A DNA stretch of 64,000 bases from the NCBI RefSeq assembly GCF_025643595.1, contig NZ_CP102826.1:3410001-3474000 (forward strand), given 5' to 3'. This stretch comes from Saccharopolyspora rosea (GTDB lineage: Bacteria; Actinomycetota; Actinomycetes; Mycobacteriales; Pseudonocardiaceae). Made by a program: the position numbers and the translations under genes. Shown piece after piece: positions 8,276 through 15,646 of the stretch; the first letter of the stretch is position 1, and the number at the start of each line of letters is the position of its first letter. Under the pieces are notes generated by a model. It searched no databases. It was not told the DNA's origin and saw only the letters and a program-made list of their open reading frames with translations.

Positions 8276-9214
8276 TCACAGGTCCAGCACCAGCTCGGCG
8301 GACCGGCAGCGGGAGACGCAGATCATCATGGTGTCCCCGGCCTCCCGCTCGGCCGGGCCGAGCACGTGGTCGCGGTGGTCGACCCGACCGCCCACGACCT
8401 TGGTCTCGCAGGTGCCGCACACGCCCTCCCGGCACGAGCTGGGCACCTCGACGCCGGCGGCGGCGAGCGCGTCGAGCACCGTGGTGCCCGGTTCCACCGG
8501 CACGCGCACCCCGGAGGACGCGCACACCACCTCGAACGATCCGTCCTCAGTGGACGCCACGGGTTCGGGGGCGCGGAACCGCTCCACGCGCAGCTCGGCG
8601 GTCTCCGGCAGCGCGGACTCCACCGCCGCGAGCAGCGGTTCAGGTCCGCAGCAGTGCACCAGCGTCCCGGGCTCCAGGGCCGCCAGCTCGGCCGCCAGCT
8701 CGGGCGGTCCGCCGTGCTCGTCGTCGGCGTGCACCCGGACCCGGTCACCGCCGAGCTCGACCAGTTCGTCCAGGAACGCCATGTTCGCGCGGGACCGTCC
8801 GCAGTAGAGCATGCGCCAGTCGGCTCCCGCGGCCGCCAGGCGCGCGGCCATCGGGCGCAGCGGGGTGACGCCGATGCCGCCGGCGACGAGGAGATGACGC
8901 GCGGCCGGTTCCAGCGGGAAGTCGTTGCGCGGCCCGTCGACCTCCACCGGCGTGCCCGCGGTGAGCCGCTCGTGCACCCACGCGCTCCCGCCGCGGGAGT
9001 TGGGCTCGCGCAGCACCGCGACCGTCCAACCCCGACGGTCATCGGGGTCGCCGCACAGCGAGTACTCGCGCACCACCCCGTTCCCCAGCCGCAGGGACAG
9101 GTGCGCTCCGGGTTCCCACCCCGGCAGGTCCGCCCCGGTGGGATCGCGGAACTCCAGCTGCACCACGCCGTCGGCCAACCAGGTCGTGCGGTGCACCCGA
9201 ACCGTGCGCGTCAT
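8276..9214 (-). CDS. Phthalate-dioxygenase-type reductase (FMN, NAD, C-terminal 2Fe-2S ferredoxin)
   Basis: The 312-residue protein has the order typical of phthalate dioxygenase reductase: a flavin-binding barrel with REYSLCGDP near residue 50, a nucleotide-binding domain with VAGGIGVTPL near 110 and CCGPEPLL, and a C-terminal plant-type ferredoxin domain with CREGVCGTC and a distant fourth Cys in ICVSRC. It passes electrons from NAD(P)H to the Rieske oxygenase encoded downstream. ATG at 9214 is my choice; an in-frame GTG at 9223 is an alternative, since the GGTGAGGAGA box lies directly against the ATG. A 250 bp repeat lies between this gene and the upstream cupin gene, so it may have its own expression signals. 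Confidence 0.9.
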   Translation of the reverse strand: MTRTVRVHRTTWLADGVVQLEFRDPTGADLPGWEPGAHLSLRLGNGVVREYSLCGDPDDRRGWTVAVLREPNSRGGSAWVHERLTAGTPVEVDGPRNDFPLEPAARHLLVAGGIGVTPLRPMAARLAAAGADWRMLYCGRSRANMAFLDELVELGGDRVRVHADDEHGGPPELAAELAALEPGTLVHCCGPEPLLAAVESALPETAELRVERFRAPEPVASTEDGSFEVVCASSGVRVPVEPGTTVLDALAAAGVEVPSSCREGVCGTCETKVVGGRVDHRDHVLGPAEREAGDTMMICVSRCRSAELVLDL

Positions 9215-9249
9215 TCTCCTCACCCCGCAACGTCGTGGCGCTTCAGGCC

Positions 9250-9498
9250 TGTTTCATAAGCGGCGCCAGCCGCTTTCTCTTTCGGTGAGCGGTCTCGCAG
9301 CTTGCACCGCCGCGGGTTCTCAGCGGTCGGCTCGCGAGGACAGCCCCGACGCCGTGTATTGGGCAAACATCAGGAGGGGCTTCCGGAGCCGATGTGACTG
9401 CGGCGCGTCAGCGCCTCCGCGGGGGGCGGTGGTCGGGTGACGGGCGGGCCGCTGAGGTTCCGCCACCGGCACCGCCACGCACAGCACTTCCGAAACAC
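9250..9498. repeat. Dispersed MITE-like repeat, long form (copy A)
   Basis: The stretch is bounded by TGTTTC at 9250 and GAAACA ending at 9497, imperfect terminal inverted repeats. It matches the reverse complement of 42605-42852 almost end to end, about nine bases in ten by eye. Inside is a hairpin AAGCGGC-GCCA-GCCGCTT and the family modules CTCGCGAGGACAGCCCCGAC and CACCGGCACCGCCACGCA. It ends four bases before the cupin stop codon. No protein-coding capacity is credible. Confidence 0.85.
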
Positions 9499-9501
9499 TC
9501 C

Positions 9502-10023
9502 CTATCCCCGCGTGATGCCGTGCATCGGGGACGTGGCCGGATAGGTGGGCAACTGCGGCTTCTGCGCGCCGATGATCACGCAGAACAGCGCGTCGGAGTC
9601 GCCGATGGTGCGCAGGCTGCGCGGCACCCCGGCGGGCACCCGGATCAGGTCCCGGTAGCCGAGCTCCCGGGTCGCGGTCTTGGTGCCGTCCTCGACGTCG
9701 TGGACCGTGACCTCCAGCCGCCCCTCCAGGACGTAGAAGACCTCCTCCACGTCGTGGTGGGTGTGCTCGGGGCCGACGGCGCCGGCCGGGAGCCGCATGT
9801 TGGAGAACGTGAAGTGCTCCGAGGGCAGGATCCGGTTGTCCGTCTCGTGGTCGCCGGTCGCGCCGGAGCCGATGTAGCGGATCTGCGCCCGGCGGAACTC
9901 GTCGCCGGCCTTGGTCTGGAACGCCAGCGTGTCCCAGTCCTCGTGCCGGCTTTCCCGCGAGGCGATGCAGGAGTCGATGAGCTGCTCCAGGTGGGCGTGC
10001 GTACCGGTGTCCGCGGCGGTCAT
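9502..10023 (-). CDS. Cupin-domain protein
   Basis: The 173-residue protein has a single cupin barrel. The first cupin motif reads GPEHTHHDVEEVFYVLEG near residue 83, with His, His and Glu as metal ligands, and the second motif includes RVPAGVPRSL, where the usual metal His is replaced by Arg. It is the first gene of the leftward catabolic operon, starting with ATG behind GGAGGTGG, and faces the aldehyde dehydrogenase gene across a shared promoter region. Cupins in such operons act as small dioxygenases, isomerases or ligand sensors; which applies here cannot be told. The TAG stop lies four bases beyond repeat copy A. Confidence 0.85.
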   Translation of the reverse strand: MTAADTGTHAHLEQLIDSCIASRESRHEDWDTLAFQTKAGDEFRRAQIRYIGSGATGDHETDNRILPSEHFTFSNMRLPAGAVGPEHTHHDVEEVFYVLEGRLEVTVHDVEDGTKTATRELGYRDLIRVPAGVPRSLRTIGDSDALFCVIIGAQKPQLPTYPATSPMHGITRG

Positions 10024-10049
10024 GGGCCACCTCCAACAACAGGGGGATT

Positions 10050-10068
10050 TTGCTTAGAAGTAAGCGAA
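10050..10068. promoter_or_regulatory. Candidate MarR operator O1 (CTTA-N4-TAAG)
   Basis: The sequence TGCTTAGAAGTAAGCGAA contains the perfect palindrome CTTA-gaag-TAAG at 10053-10064, about 30 bases upstream of the cupin start. The same arms recur at 10206-10217 beside the divergent aldehyde dehydrogenase gene. The spacing suits a winged-helix dimer such as the MarR protein encoded at 11746-12273. The assignment is inference from shared sequence and location. Confidence 0.6.
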
Positions 10069-10203
10069 CAAGCGGTGAGCAGTATTACCCGCACCCTGTG
10101 ACCGGGACAACCCCTCGTTGCCGTCTTCACCGAAAAAGTTCTTGTTTTCCCAGGTGAACGAACGGTCGCCGCGCCTCCGGAAATCGTCCCTACCGCAGCG
10201 CTT

Positions 10204-10220
10204 TGCTTAGCGTTAAGTTA
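10204..10220. promoter_or_regulatory. Candidate MarR operator O2 (CTTA-N4-TAAG)
   Basis: TGCTTAGCGTTAAGTTA holds the palindrome CTTA-gcgt-TAAG at 10206-10217, 39 bases before the aldehyde dehydrogenase ATG. It shares both arms and spacing with the site at 10053-10064, so both sides of the divergent promoter carry one copy. This fits coordinate repression of the catabolic operon and the aldehyde dehydrogenase gene. Confidence 0.6.
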
Positions 10221-10256
10221 TCTACCCGATCGCAGACGGCTGGTGGAGGTGCCCGG

Positions 10257-11741
10257 ATGACAGGTGTGGACGTTCTCGACCGGATCCCGGTGGGCGGTGC
10301 CGTCCGCCGGGGCACCGGCGAGGCGCTGACGTGCGTGGACCCGGCCACCGGGGAGGTGATCGCGGAACTGACCGCCGCCTCGCCCGGCGACGTCGACGAG
10401 GCGGCCCGGGCCGGGGCGGCGGCCGCCGACGAGCCCGGCTGGCGGGACCTGCTGCCCCACCAGCGCGCCCGCCTGCTGCACCGGATCGGCGACCTGGTGG
10501 AGCGCGACGCCGACGAACTGGCCCTGCTGCAGACCCGCAACACCGGCAAGACGCTCGCCGAGACCCGCGCCCTGGCCGCCAGCGCCGCCGGGACGTTCCG
10601 CTTCTACGCCGCCGCGCTGGAGACCACCGAAACCCCGCTGACCCCGCAACGCGGCCCCTACCTGACGATGAGCGTGCACGAGCCGATCGGCGTGGTCGGC
10701 GCGATCACCCCGTGGAACTCCCCCATCGCCAGCGACGCGCAGAAGGTCGCACCAGCGCTGGCGGCCGGCAACGCCGTGCTGCTCAAACCCGCCGAGGCCA
10801 CCCCGCTGGTGTCGTTGGCGCTGGCCCGGCTGGTCGCCGAGGCCGGCGTGCCGCCCGCGCTGCTGTCCGTGCTGCCCGGCCGCGGCTCGGTGGTCGGCGA
10901 GGCGATCGTGCGCCACCCCGCCGTCGGCCGGGTCGCCTTCACCGGCGGCACCACCACCGGACGCGCCATCGGCCACCTCGCCGCCGCCAAGATCATGCCG
11001 GTGACCAGCGAACTCGGCGGCAAGTCGCCGACGATCGTGTTCGCCGACGCCGACCGCGACCAGGCGGTGGCCGGGGTGCTGTACGGGATCTTCTCCTCAA
11101 GCGGCCAGAGCTGCGTGGCGGGCTCGCGCATCTTCGTGCAGGCCGAGATCTACGACGAGTTCGTCGACCGGCTGGTCGCCGCGACCCGGCGGCTGCGGGT
11201 CGGCCCCGGCACCGACCCGGACACCCGGGTGGCGCCGCTGGTCACCTTCGCCCACCGGGACCGGGTCGCCGCGCTGGTCGACCGCGCCCGCGAGGAGGGC
11301 GCGCGGGTGCTGTGCGGCGGGCAGGTCCCCGCCGACGAACGGCTCGCCGCAGGCGCGTACTACCTGCCGACCCTGCTGGACGGCCTGCCCAACCACGCGC
11401 GGACCTGCCAGGAGGAGATCTTCGGCCCGGTCGGCGTGGTCCTGCCGTTCCGCGACGAGGACGACCTCGTTTCGCAGGCCAACGACACCGACTACGGGCT
11501 GGCGTGCGGCATCTGGACGACCGACTACCGTCGCGCCTGGCGGGTCGCCCGCCGCGTGGCGGCCGGGACCGTGTGGATCAACACCTACAAGCAGCTCAGC
11601 ATCTCCACCCCGTTCAGCGGGATGAAGAACAGCGGGCTGGGCACCGACAAGGGCCGCGCCGGAATCCTCCAGTACACCCGGCAGAAGAGCATCTACCTCG
11701 GCCTGGACGAGGCACCCCTGCCGTGGGCCGGCATCGGCTGA
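10257..11741 (+). CDS. Aldehyde dehydrogenase (NAD(P)-dependent)
   Basis: The 494-residue enzyme has the full aldehyde dehydrogenase signature. The general-base Glu lies in SELGGKSP near residue 260, the catalytic Cys in SSGQSCVAGSR near 290, and TGGTTTGRAIG is the dinucleotide loop. The C-terminal bridging segment is NSGLGTDKG. Start is the ATG at 10257 after GGAGGTG, not the longer open frame. Divergent from the cupin-led operon and followed by the MarR gene, it probably oxidises a semialdehyde of the same pathway, such as a hydroxymuconic semialdehyde or an aromatic aldehyde, to the acid. Which substrate is not readable from sequence. Confidence 0.93.
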   Translation: MTGVDVLDRIPVGGAVRRGTGEALTCVDPATGEVIAELTAASPGDVDEAARAGAAAADEPGWRDLLPHQRARLLHRIGDLVERDADELALLQTRNTGKTLAETRALAASAAGTFRFYAAALETTETPLTPQRGPYLTMSVHEPIGVVGAITPWNSPIASDAQKVAPALAAGNAVLLKPAEATPLVSLALARLVAEAGVPPALLSVLPGRGSVVGEAIVRHPAVGRVAFTGGTTTGRAIGHLAAAKIMPVTSELGGKSPTIVFADADRDQAVAGVLYGIFSSSGQSCVAGSRIFVQAEIYDEFVDRLVAATRRLRVGPGTDPDTRVAPLVTFAHRDRVAALVDRAREEGARVLCGGQVPADERLAAGAYYLPTLLDGLPNHARTCQEEIFGPVGVVLPFRDEDDLVSQANDTDYGLACGIWTTDYRRAWRVARRVAAGTVWINTYKQLSISTPFSGMKNSGLGTDKGRAGILQYTRQKSIYLGLDEAPLPWAGIG

Positions 11742-11745
11742 CGCG

Positions 11746-12273
11746 TCATTGCTGTTCGGCAGCGGCGTGGTCCAGGGAGGCTTCCAGCCTGCTCAGCAGG
11801 TCGGCGAGCCGTTCCCGTTCGGTGGCGGTCAGGCCGCGCAGCATCCGGTTCTCGTTCGCGAAGTGCGCCTGGCTGACCCGGTCGACGAACGCGAGCCCCT
11901 CCTCGGTCAGCTGCACGTGCACCACGCGGCGGTCCTCGGCGTCGCGTTCCCGCCGGACCAGTCCGGCCTCGGCCAGCTTGTCGACCCGCTGCGTGATGCC
12001 GCCGGTGGTGACCAGCGCGGCGTCGGCCAGCTCCCCGGCGGTGCGCCGGAACGGCGGACCGGCGCGGCGCAGCGACGCGAGGATGGTGAACCCCGCCATG
12101 GTCAGGTCGAACGAGCCGAACACCCGAACCAGCTGGTCGTGGTAGCGGGAGAAGGCGCGGTGCAGTCGGCCGAACACCGCCATCCCGGACGCGTCCAGGT
12201 CCGGGCACTCCCGCTCCCACTCGGCGATCATGAAATCGACCGCGTCCGGCCGCGACCGGCTGCGTCGTGCCAC
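11746..12273 (-). CDS. MarR-family transcriptional regulator
   Basis: The 175-residue protein is a winged-helix regulator. Its DNA-recognition region includes AGELADAALVTTGGITQRVDKLAEAGL, shown here only as family context: a helix-turn-helix near residues 82-105 followed by the wing RRERDAEDRRVVHVQLTEEG, typical of MarR. Start is the GTG at 12273 with GGGAGA five bases upstream. It converges with the aldehyde dehydrogenase gene, whose stop is 4 bp away. MarR proteins of aromatic operons release DNA on binding phenolic or CoA ligands. CTTA-based palindromes in the divergent promoter and a related site upstream of this gene suggest it controls the catabolic operon and itself. Confidence 0.9.
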   Translation of the reverse strand: MARRSRSRPDAVDFMIAEWERECPDLDASGMAVFGRLHRAFSRYHDQLVRVFGSFDLTMAGFTILASLRRAGPPFRRTAGELADAALVTTGGITQRVDKLAEAGLVRRERDAEDRRVVHVQLTEEGLAFVDRVSQAHFANENRMLRGLTATERERLADLLSRLEASLDHAAAEQQ

Positions 12274-12299
12274 GCCGCTCTCCCCTCTGCCCCCGGGAA

Positions 12300-12495
12300 A
12301 ACCCTGCTCCCAGCACCTGTTCGGCGAACCCGCCCGGAAGCGGTTGAGCGGCGTCGGCCGCTCGCTGCACCCTCGCGGCCGACACCGCCGCGGGTGCTCG
12401 GCGCCCGCCTCGCGAGGACAGCCCCGACGTGGTGCAGGGCTCGGGGCTGACGGCCGCTGAGGTTCCGCCACCGGCACCGCCACGCACAACGAGTT
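12300..12495. repeat. Dispersed MITE-like repeat, diverged copy C
   Basis: This stretch shares modules with copy A in the same orientation: ACCGCCGCGGGT, CCTCGCGAGGACAGCCCCGAC near 12407-12428 and GGCCGCTGAGGTTCCGCCAC plus CACCGGCACCGCCACGCA near 12460-12490. Its left part is too diverged to place an end exactly. It lies in the leader of the MarR gene, between the likely operator at 12498-12524 and the start codon. Confidence 0.7.
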
Positions 12496-12497
12496 CG

Positions 12498-12524
12498 AGC
12501 TAAGAATAGCAACGCTAAGCTAAT
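12498..12524. promoter_or_regulatory. Possible MarR autoregulatory site
   Basis: Read on the minus strand this region gives TAGCTTAGCGTTGCTATTC followed by TTAGC, sharing AGCTTAGCGTT with operator O2 but with a diverged second arm. It lies upstream of the MarR gene, separated from it by repeat copy C. Autoregulation is plausible and unproven. Confidence 0.4.
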
Positions 12525-12540
12525 CTCCCTGGCGGCAGGG

Positions 12541-13644
12541 TCACAGCGGGAAGCGCTGGAGGTCGGCGGCGACGGTGACCGGCCCCCGGTAGGTCGACCC
12601 GACCGCCGCCCGCCACCGGTCGTCCGGGACATCGCCCGGCGAGATGTGGCTGAGCACGACGTGCCGGGCGCCCGCCGCGGTGGCGATCTGGCCGACCTCC
12701 TCGGGGAAGGTGTGGGACAGGCGCCAGTAGTCCGGATTCGGGTTGCGGCCCGGCGGGATCGCCTTGACGTACACCGACTCGTGCACGAGCACGTCGCAGC
12801 CCGCGGCGAGCCGCGCGACGTTGTCGTGCTTGCGGGTGTCCCCGGAGAACACCACGGACCTGCCGCCGGCGAGGTCGAAGCGGTAAGCGAACGACGGGAA
12901 CACGTCGTAGTGCGGCACGAGCACCGCCGAGACCCGGACCTCGTCGTCCTCCCACACCGGGAACGGGTCCATGTCCGGCGCGGTGTTGCGGAAGGACGCG
13001 CCCACCTCCGGCAGCGCGATCTCGTGCACGTCCGCCAGGTCCTGGGGTGCGGGCGCGCGTGAGCTGCGCTGGAAGATGTTGGCGCTGTAGGCGTACGCCT
13101 CGGCGCACCGCCTGGTCAGCTCGGCGATGCCGGGTGTCGGGTCGCCGTCGCCGACCGTCTCCGCCGGGCCGTGCCAGAACGCGTCGGGCAGCCCGCCCGC
13201 CGGCCCGGGACCGCAGACCCGGACCTTCCGGTCGTGCCGGATCCCGGAGCCGCCGATCAGGAAGTAGTTGAAGTAGTCGGCGACGTGGTCGGCGTGCAGG
13301 TGGGTGACGAACATCGCCGCCAGCGAGTCCAGCGCCAGACCGGCCCGGGAGAACTGGTGCAGCGACCCCAGTCCGCAGTCCACCAGGTACGTCCTGCCGC
13401 GCACGTGCAGCGCCGAGGAGATCCCGGTGCGGTTCGCCGTCGACACCGGCCCGGCCAGGGTGCCCAGGGTGATCAGCTCGGCGTCCGCACCGGACGGCGC
13501 CGAGGCGGCCAGGGCCCGGCCGCCGGAGACGTCGAGGCCACCGGCCAACGCCGCCGCGGCGAGCCCGCCCCGCAGCGCGAACCGGCGGGACACCGCGCCG
13601 CACGCGGTCCCTCCGGCAGGACGGTCGTCGTGGTGATCGCACAT
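12541..13644 (-). CDS. Tat-exported metallo-beta-lactamase-fold hydrolase
   Basis: The 367-residue protein opens with a twin-arginine signal, SRRFALRGGLAAAALAGG, so it is probably folded in the cytoplasm and exported with its metals. The mature part has the metallo-beta-lactamase motif THLHADHVADY, followed by downstream ligands in VFSGDTRKHDN and VLSHISPGD, the pattern of ribonuclease Z-like and arylsulfatase-like phosphodiesterases or esterases. ATG at 13644 has AGGAG eight bases upstream; an in-frame ATG at 13650 is closer to that box and less likely. The neighbour upstream is a lipoprotein gene, separated by a hairpin. The extracellular substrate is unknown. Confidence 0.85.
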   Translation of the reverse strand: MCDHHDDRPAGGTACGAVSRRFALRGGLAAAALAGGLDVSGGRALAASAPSGADAELITLGTLAGPVSTANRTGISSALHVRGRTYLVDCGLGSLHQFSRAGLALDSLAAMFVTHLHADHVADYFNYFLIGGSGIRHDRKVRVCGPGPAGGLPDAFWHGPAETVGDGDPTPGIAELTRRCAEAYAYSANIFQRSSRAPAPQDLADVHEIALPEVGASFRNTAPDMDPFPVWEDDEVRVSAVLVPHYDVFPSFAYRFDLAGGRSVVFSGDTRKHDNVARLAAGCDVLVHESVYVKAIPPGRNPNPDYWRLSHTFPEEVGQIATAAGARHVVLSHISPGDVPDDRWRAAVGSTYRGPVTVAADLQRFPL

Positions 13645-13662
13645 TCGCATCCGCTCCTGTTC

Positions 13663-13683
13663 GCATCGTCGCCGCGACGATGC
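13663..13683 (-). terminator. Hairpin between lipoprotein and metallo-hydrolase genes
   Basis: GCATCGTCG and CGACGATGC pair perfectly around a three-base loop at 13663-13683. It lies after the lipoprotein gene in the direction of its transcription and just upstream of the next start. No T-run follows, as is common in actinomycetes, so a terminator or attenuator role is inferred from position. Confidence 0.45.
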
Positions 13684-13778
13684 GCCCGGAAGTTCGGCGG
13701 AAGCTGACAGCGACCTGACAAACGGCTGTGGACCTGCTGCGGGACAACGGTTTTCGACGCGATGTCCGGTTCGTCGCC

Positions 13779-14705
13779 TCACTCGTAGAGCACGTAGTCC
13801 GGGGACGGCTGCAACCGGTTGACCTCGGCGGGGTCCATCAGCGGGCCGCTGCGGGTGTCCTCCTCGAAGAACAGCTTGAAACCCGCGGCCACGTGCGGGG
13901 GTTTGGTCCGCATCAACCGGTTCCAGGTGTCCACCTTCATCGCGGGCGTGCCGATGCCGTCGACCGATTTGACCATCGCGAGCTCGGGGTGCGGGGCGAG
14001 CTGCTGCTCGTCGTCGACGATGCGGGACGCCAGATGGTGGTAGACGAACGGCTTCTGCGGCAGGCCGTGGTCGCGCACGATTCCCGCGACGTGGCCGGCG
14101 ACCTGGTCCAGTTCGGCGCCCGTGGTGTGGCCGAACGTCCGGCCGGGCACCTGGCCCGGGCCCACCGACCACTCCGGGTCGAGCGCGAGCCCCACGTCCG
14201 GTTCGGACAGCCAGCGGTCGTAGTGCCGCACCTCGTCGAGGAAATCGGCGCGTCCCGGCTGGATGCCCAGCAGCAGCACGGCACCGGACCGGCGCGCGGC
14301 GTCCAGGTACCGGCCGATCGCGTCGTCGGACGACCGGATCCGGTACTGGCCGTCGGGTCCGGGTGAGGCGGTGGCGCGCGTGGCGATCAGCTCGAAAGCG
14401 GGCAGCGGTCGACGGTCGTCCCGGTAACTCCCGGAGACCTCGCGCAACCGGCCCGCGGCCTGGTCCAGGTCGCCGGTCAACGGCCCCAGGGCGGTCGTGC
14501 CGGGAGCACCGGAGAAACCGACCAGCCGGCGCCCCGGCAACAGGGTCGTGCCGCCGCCGGGCAGCTGCGGGACCACGTGCTCCGGCGGCGCGGGCCGGTT
14601 CTGCGGAGACACCGGGGCGGGCGCGGACTCGCCCGGACCGCCGCAGGCGCTCACCCCCACTCCGCAGGCCAGCAGGGCAGCCGTGATCATCCTCGTCGCC
14701 GTCAC
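13779..14705 (-). CDS. Putative secreted lipoprotein, function unknown
   Basis: The 308-residue protein starts at GTG 14705 and has a short signal peptide ending in a lipobox-like VSACGG, so lipid attachment at that Cys is likely. A Pro/Ala-rich linker follows. The mature domain has no Cys and contains motifs such as LLGIQPGRADFLDEV, VGLALDPEWSVGPGQ and VYHHLAS, the last two looking like strand ends of a barrel with acidic residues at the rim. That arrangement recalls TIM-barrel glycosidase-like domains seen in actinobacterial exported proteins, but I cannot assign a family. It is followed by a hairpin and the exported metallo-hydrolase gene on the same strand. Confidence 0.75.
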   Translation of the reverse strand: MTATRMITAALLACGVGVSACGGPGESAPAPVSPQNRPAPPEHVVPQLPGGGTTLLPGRRLVGFSGAPGTTALGPLTGDLDQAAGRLREVSGSYRDDRRPLPAFELIATRATASPGPDGQYRIRSSDDAIGRYLDAARRSGAVLLLGIQPGRADFLDEVRHYDRWLSEPDVGLALDPEWSVGPGQVPGRTFGHTTGAELDQVAGHVAGIVRDHGLPQKPFVYHHLASRIVDDEQQLAPHPELAMVKSVDGIGTPAMKVDTWNRLMRTKPPHVAAGFKLFFEEDTRSGPLMDPAEVNRLQPSPDYVLYE

Positions 14706-14933
14706 GCCGCGCGTTCCCCCTTCCTCGTCGGCAGGGCCCCACACGATCACGGCGGTCCGAGGCCCCGCAAGCCGACGCGGTCCGGCAGGCTCCCGACGGC
14801 ATCCCGAAAAGCGTTGCGGGACAACCAGTTCGGCATTACACCCGGCCGCGGCGTGAGTGTTCGCACTGTTCCGCCGACGGCACCGGTGCGCACTCCGAGT
14901 GCCAGCGCGACCGCGCGGCGTGATCGCCGGGGA

Positions 14934-15524
14934 TCAGCGTCGCCGCTGCCGGGGTGCGTATCCGAGCCGACGGGAATGCTCGTGGGTGGCCTGGATCCAC
15001 CGCACGACCGCGGGGCGCGACATCAGGACCAGCAGCGCGACGACGACGACCAGCATCACGGTCCACGCCGCGAACGTGAGCGGACCGTCGCTGCCGTCGG
15101 TCCACCCGCGCGCGGACCGGACCATCGCCACGCCGACGATCACCGCGGTCATCCAGGTCGCCATCGCCAGCTGCGCGGTGTTGGGGAACCTGCGGTGCAG
15201 CAGTCCGGCCAGCCCGATCCCGTACAGCGCGGCCATCCCGGCGACGATGCAGGCCAGCAGCACGACCGCGATGACCGACAGCGCGCCCGTCGCGCCACCG
15301 ACTCCCGTGACCAGGACGTGGAGCGCCAGGCCGAACAGCGCCAGCGCGACGACCCCGCCGAGCGCGGCGGCCACCAGGACGGCCGCGGGCCGCGGCGGCG
15401 GCTGGTCCCCGGTCACCCCCGACTGCCGGATCTGCTGCGTGGGCGGTTCCTGCGGCTGCGGGACGTACTGCCCGGGAGCCGGCCACTGCGGATTCCGGTC
15501 GCCGTGCCACTGCGGTGGGGTCAT
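14934..15524 (-). CDS. Small integral membrane protein with Pro/Gln-rich N-terminus
   Basis: The 196-residue protein starts with about 45 hydrophilic residues rich in Pro and Gln, then shows four hydrophobic segments at roughly 48-72, 80-106, 118-138 and 150-170, ending in a basic tail. This layout is widespread in actinobacterial membrane proteins of unknown role. It is divergent from the LigD-like gene and 228 bp upstream of the lipoprotein start. No enzymatic motif is visible and I do not recognise the family. Confidence 0.75.
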   Translation of the reverse strand: MTPPQWHGDRNPQWPAPGQYVPQPQEPPTQQIRQSGVTGDQPPPRPAAVLVAAALGGVVALALFGLALHVLVTGVGGATGALSVIAVVLLACIVAGMAALYGIGLAGLLHRRFPNTAQLAMATWMTAVIVGVAMVRSARGWTDGSDGPLTFAAWTVMLVVVVALLVLMSRPAVVRWIQATHEHSRRLGYAPRQRRR

Positions 15525-15646
15525 CGTCGCTCCTGGTCGAGTTCTGGCCGCGGCGCAGGATCGTAACCGACGCCCCGCCCGGGCGAGCCCGGTTCGGCGG
15601 AGATCAGCGGTGTGGTCATCGCCCCCACACCGGGTACTCCGGGGCG

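Noticed and set aside
9243..9440. An apparent small protein shared by both long repeat copies (similar frames at 9250 and 42850)
   Set aside because: The frame is conserved only because the repeat DNA is conserved. Composition is Arg/Ser/Ala-rich, it has no start signals and other frames are equally open.
12541..14802. A single 753-codon leftward frame joining the metallo-hydrolase and the region of the lipoprotein
   Set aside because: The upstream two thirds is an out-of-frame shadow of the lipoprotein gene. The Tat signal and ribosome site fix the real start at 13644/13650.
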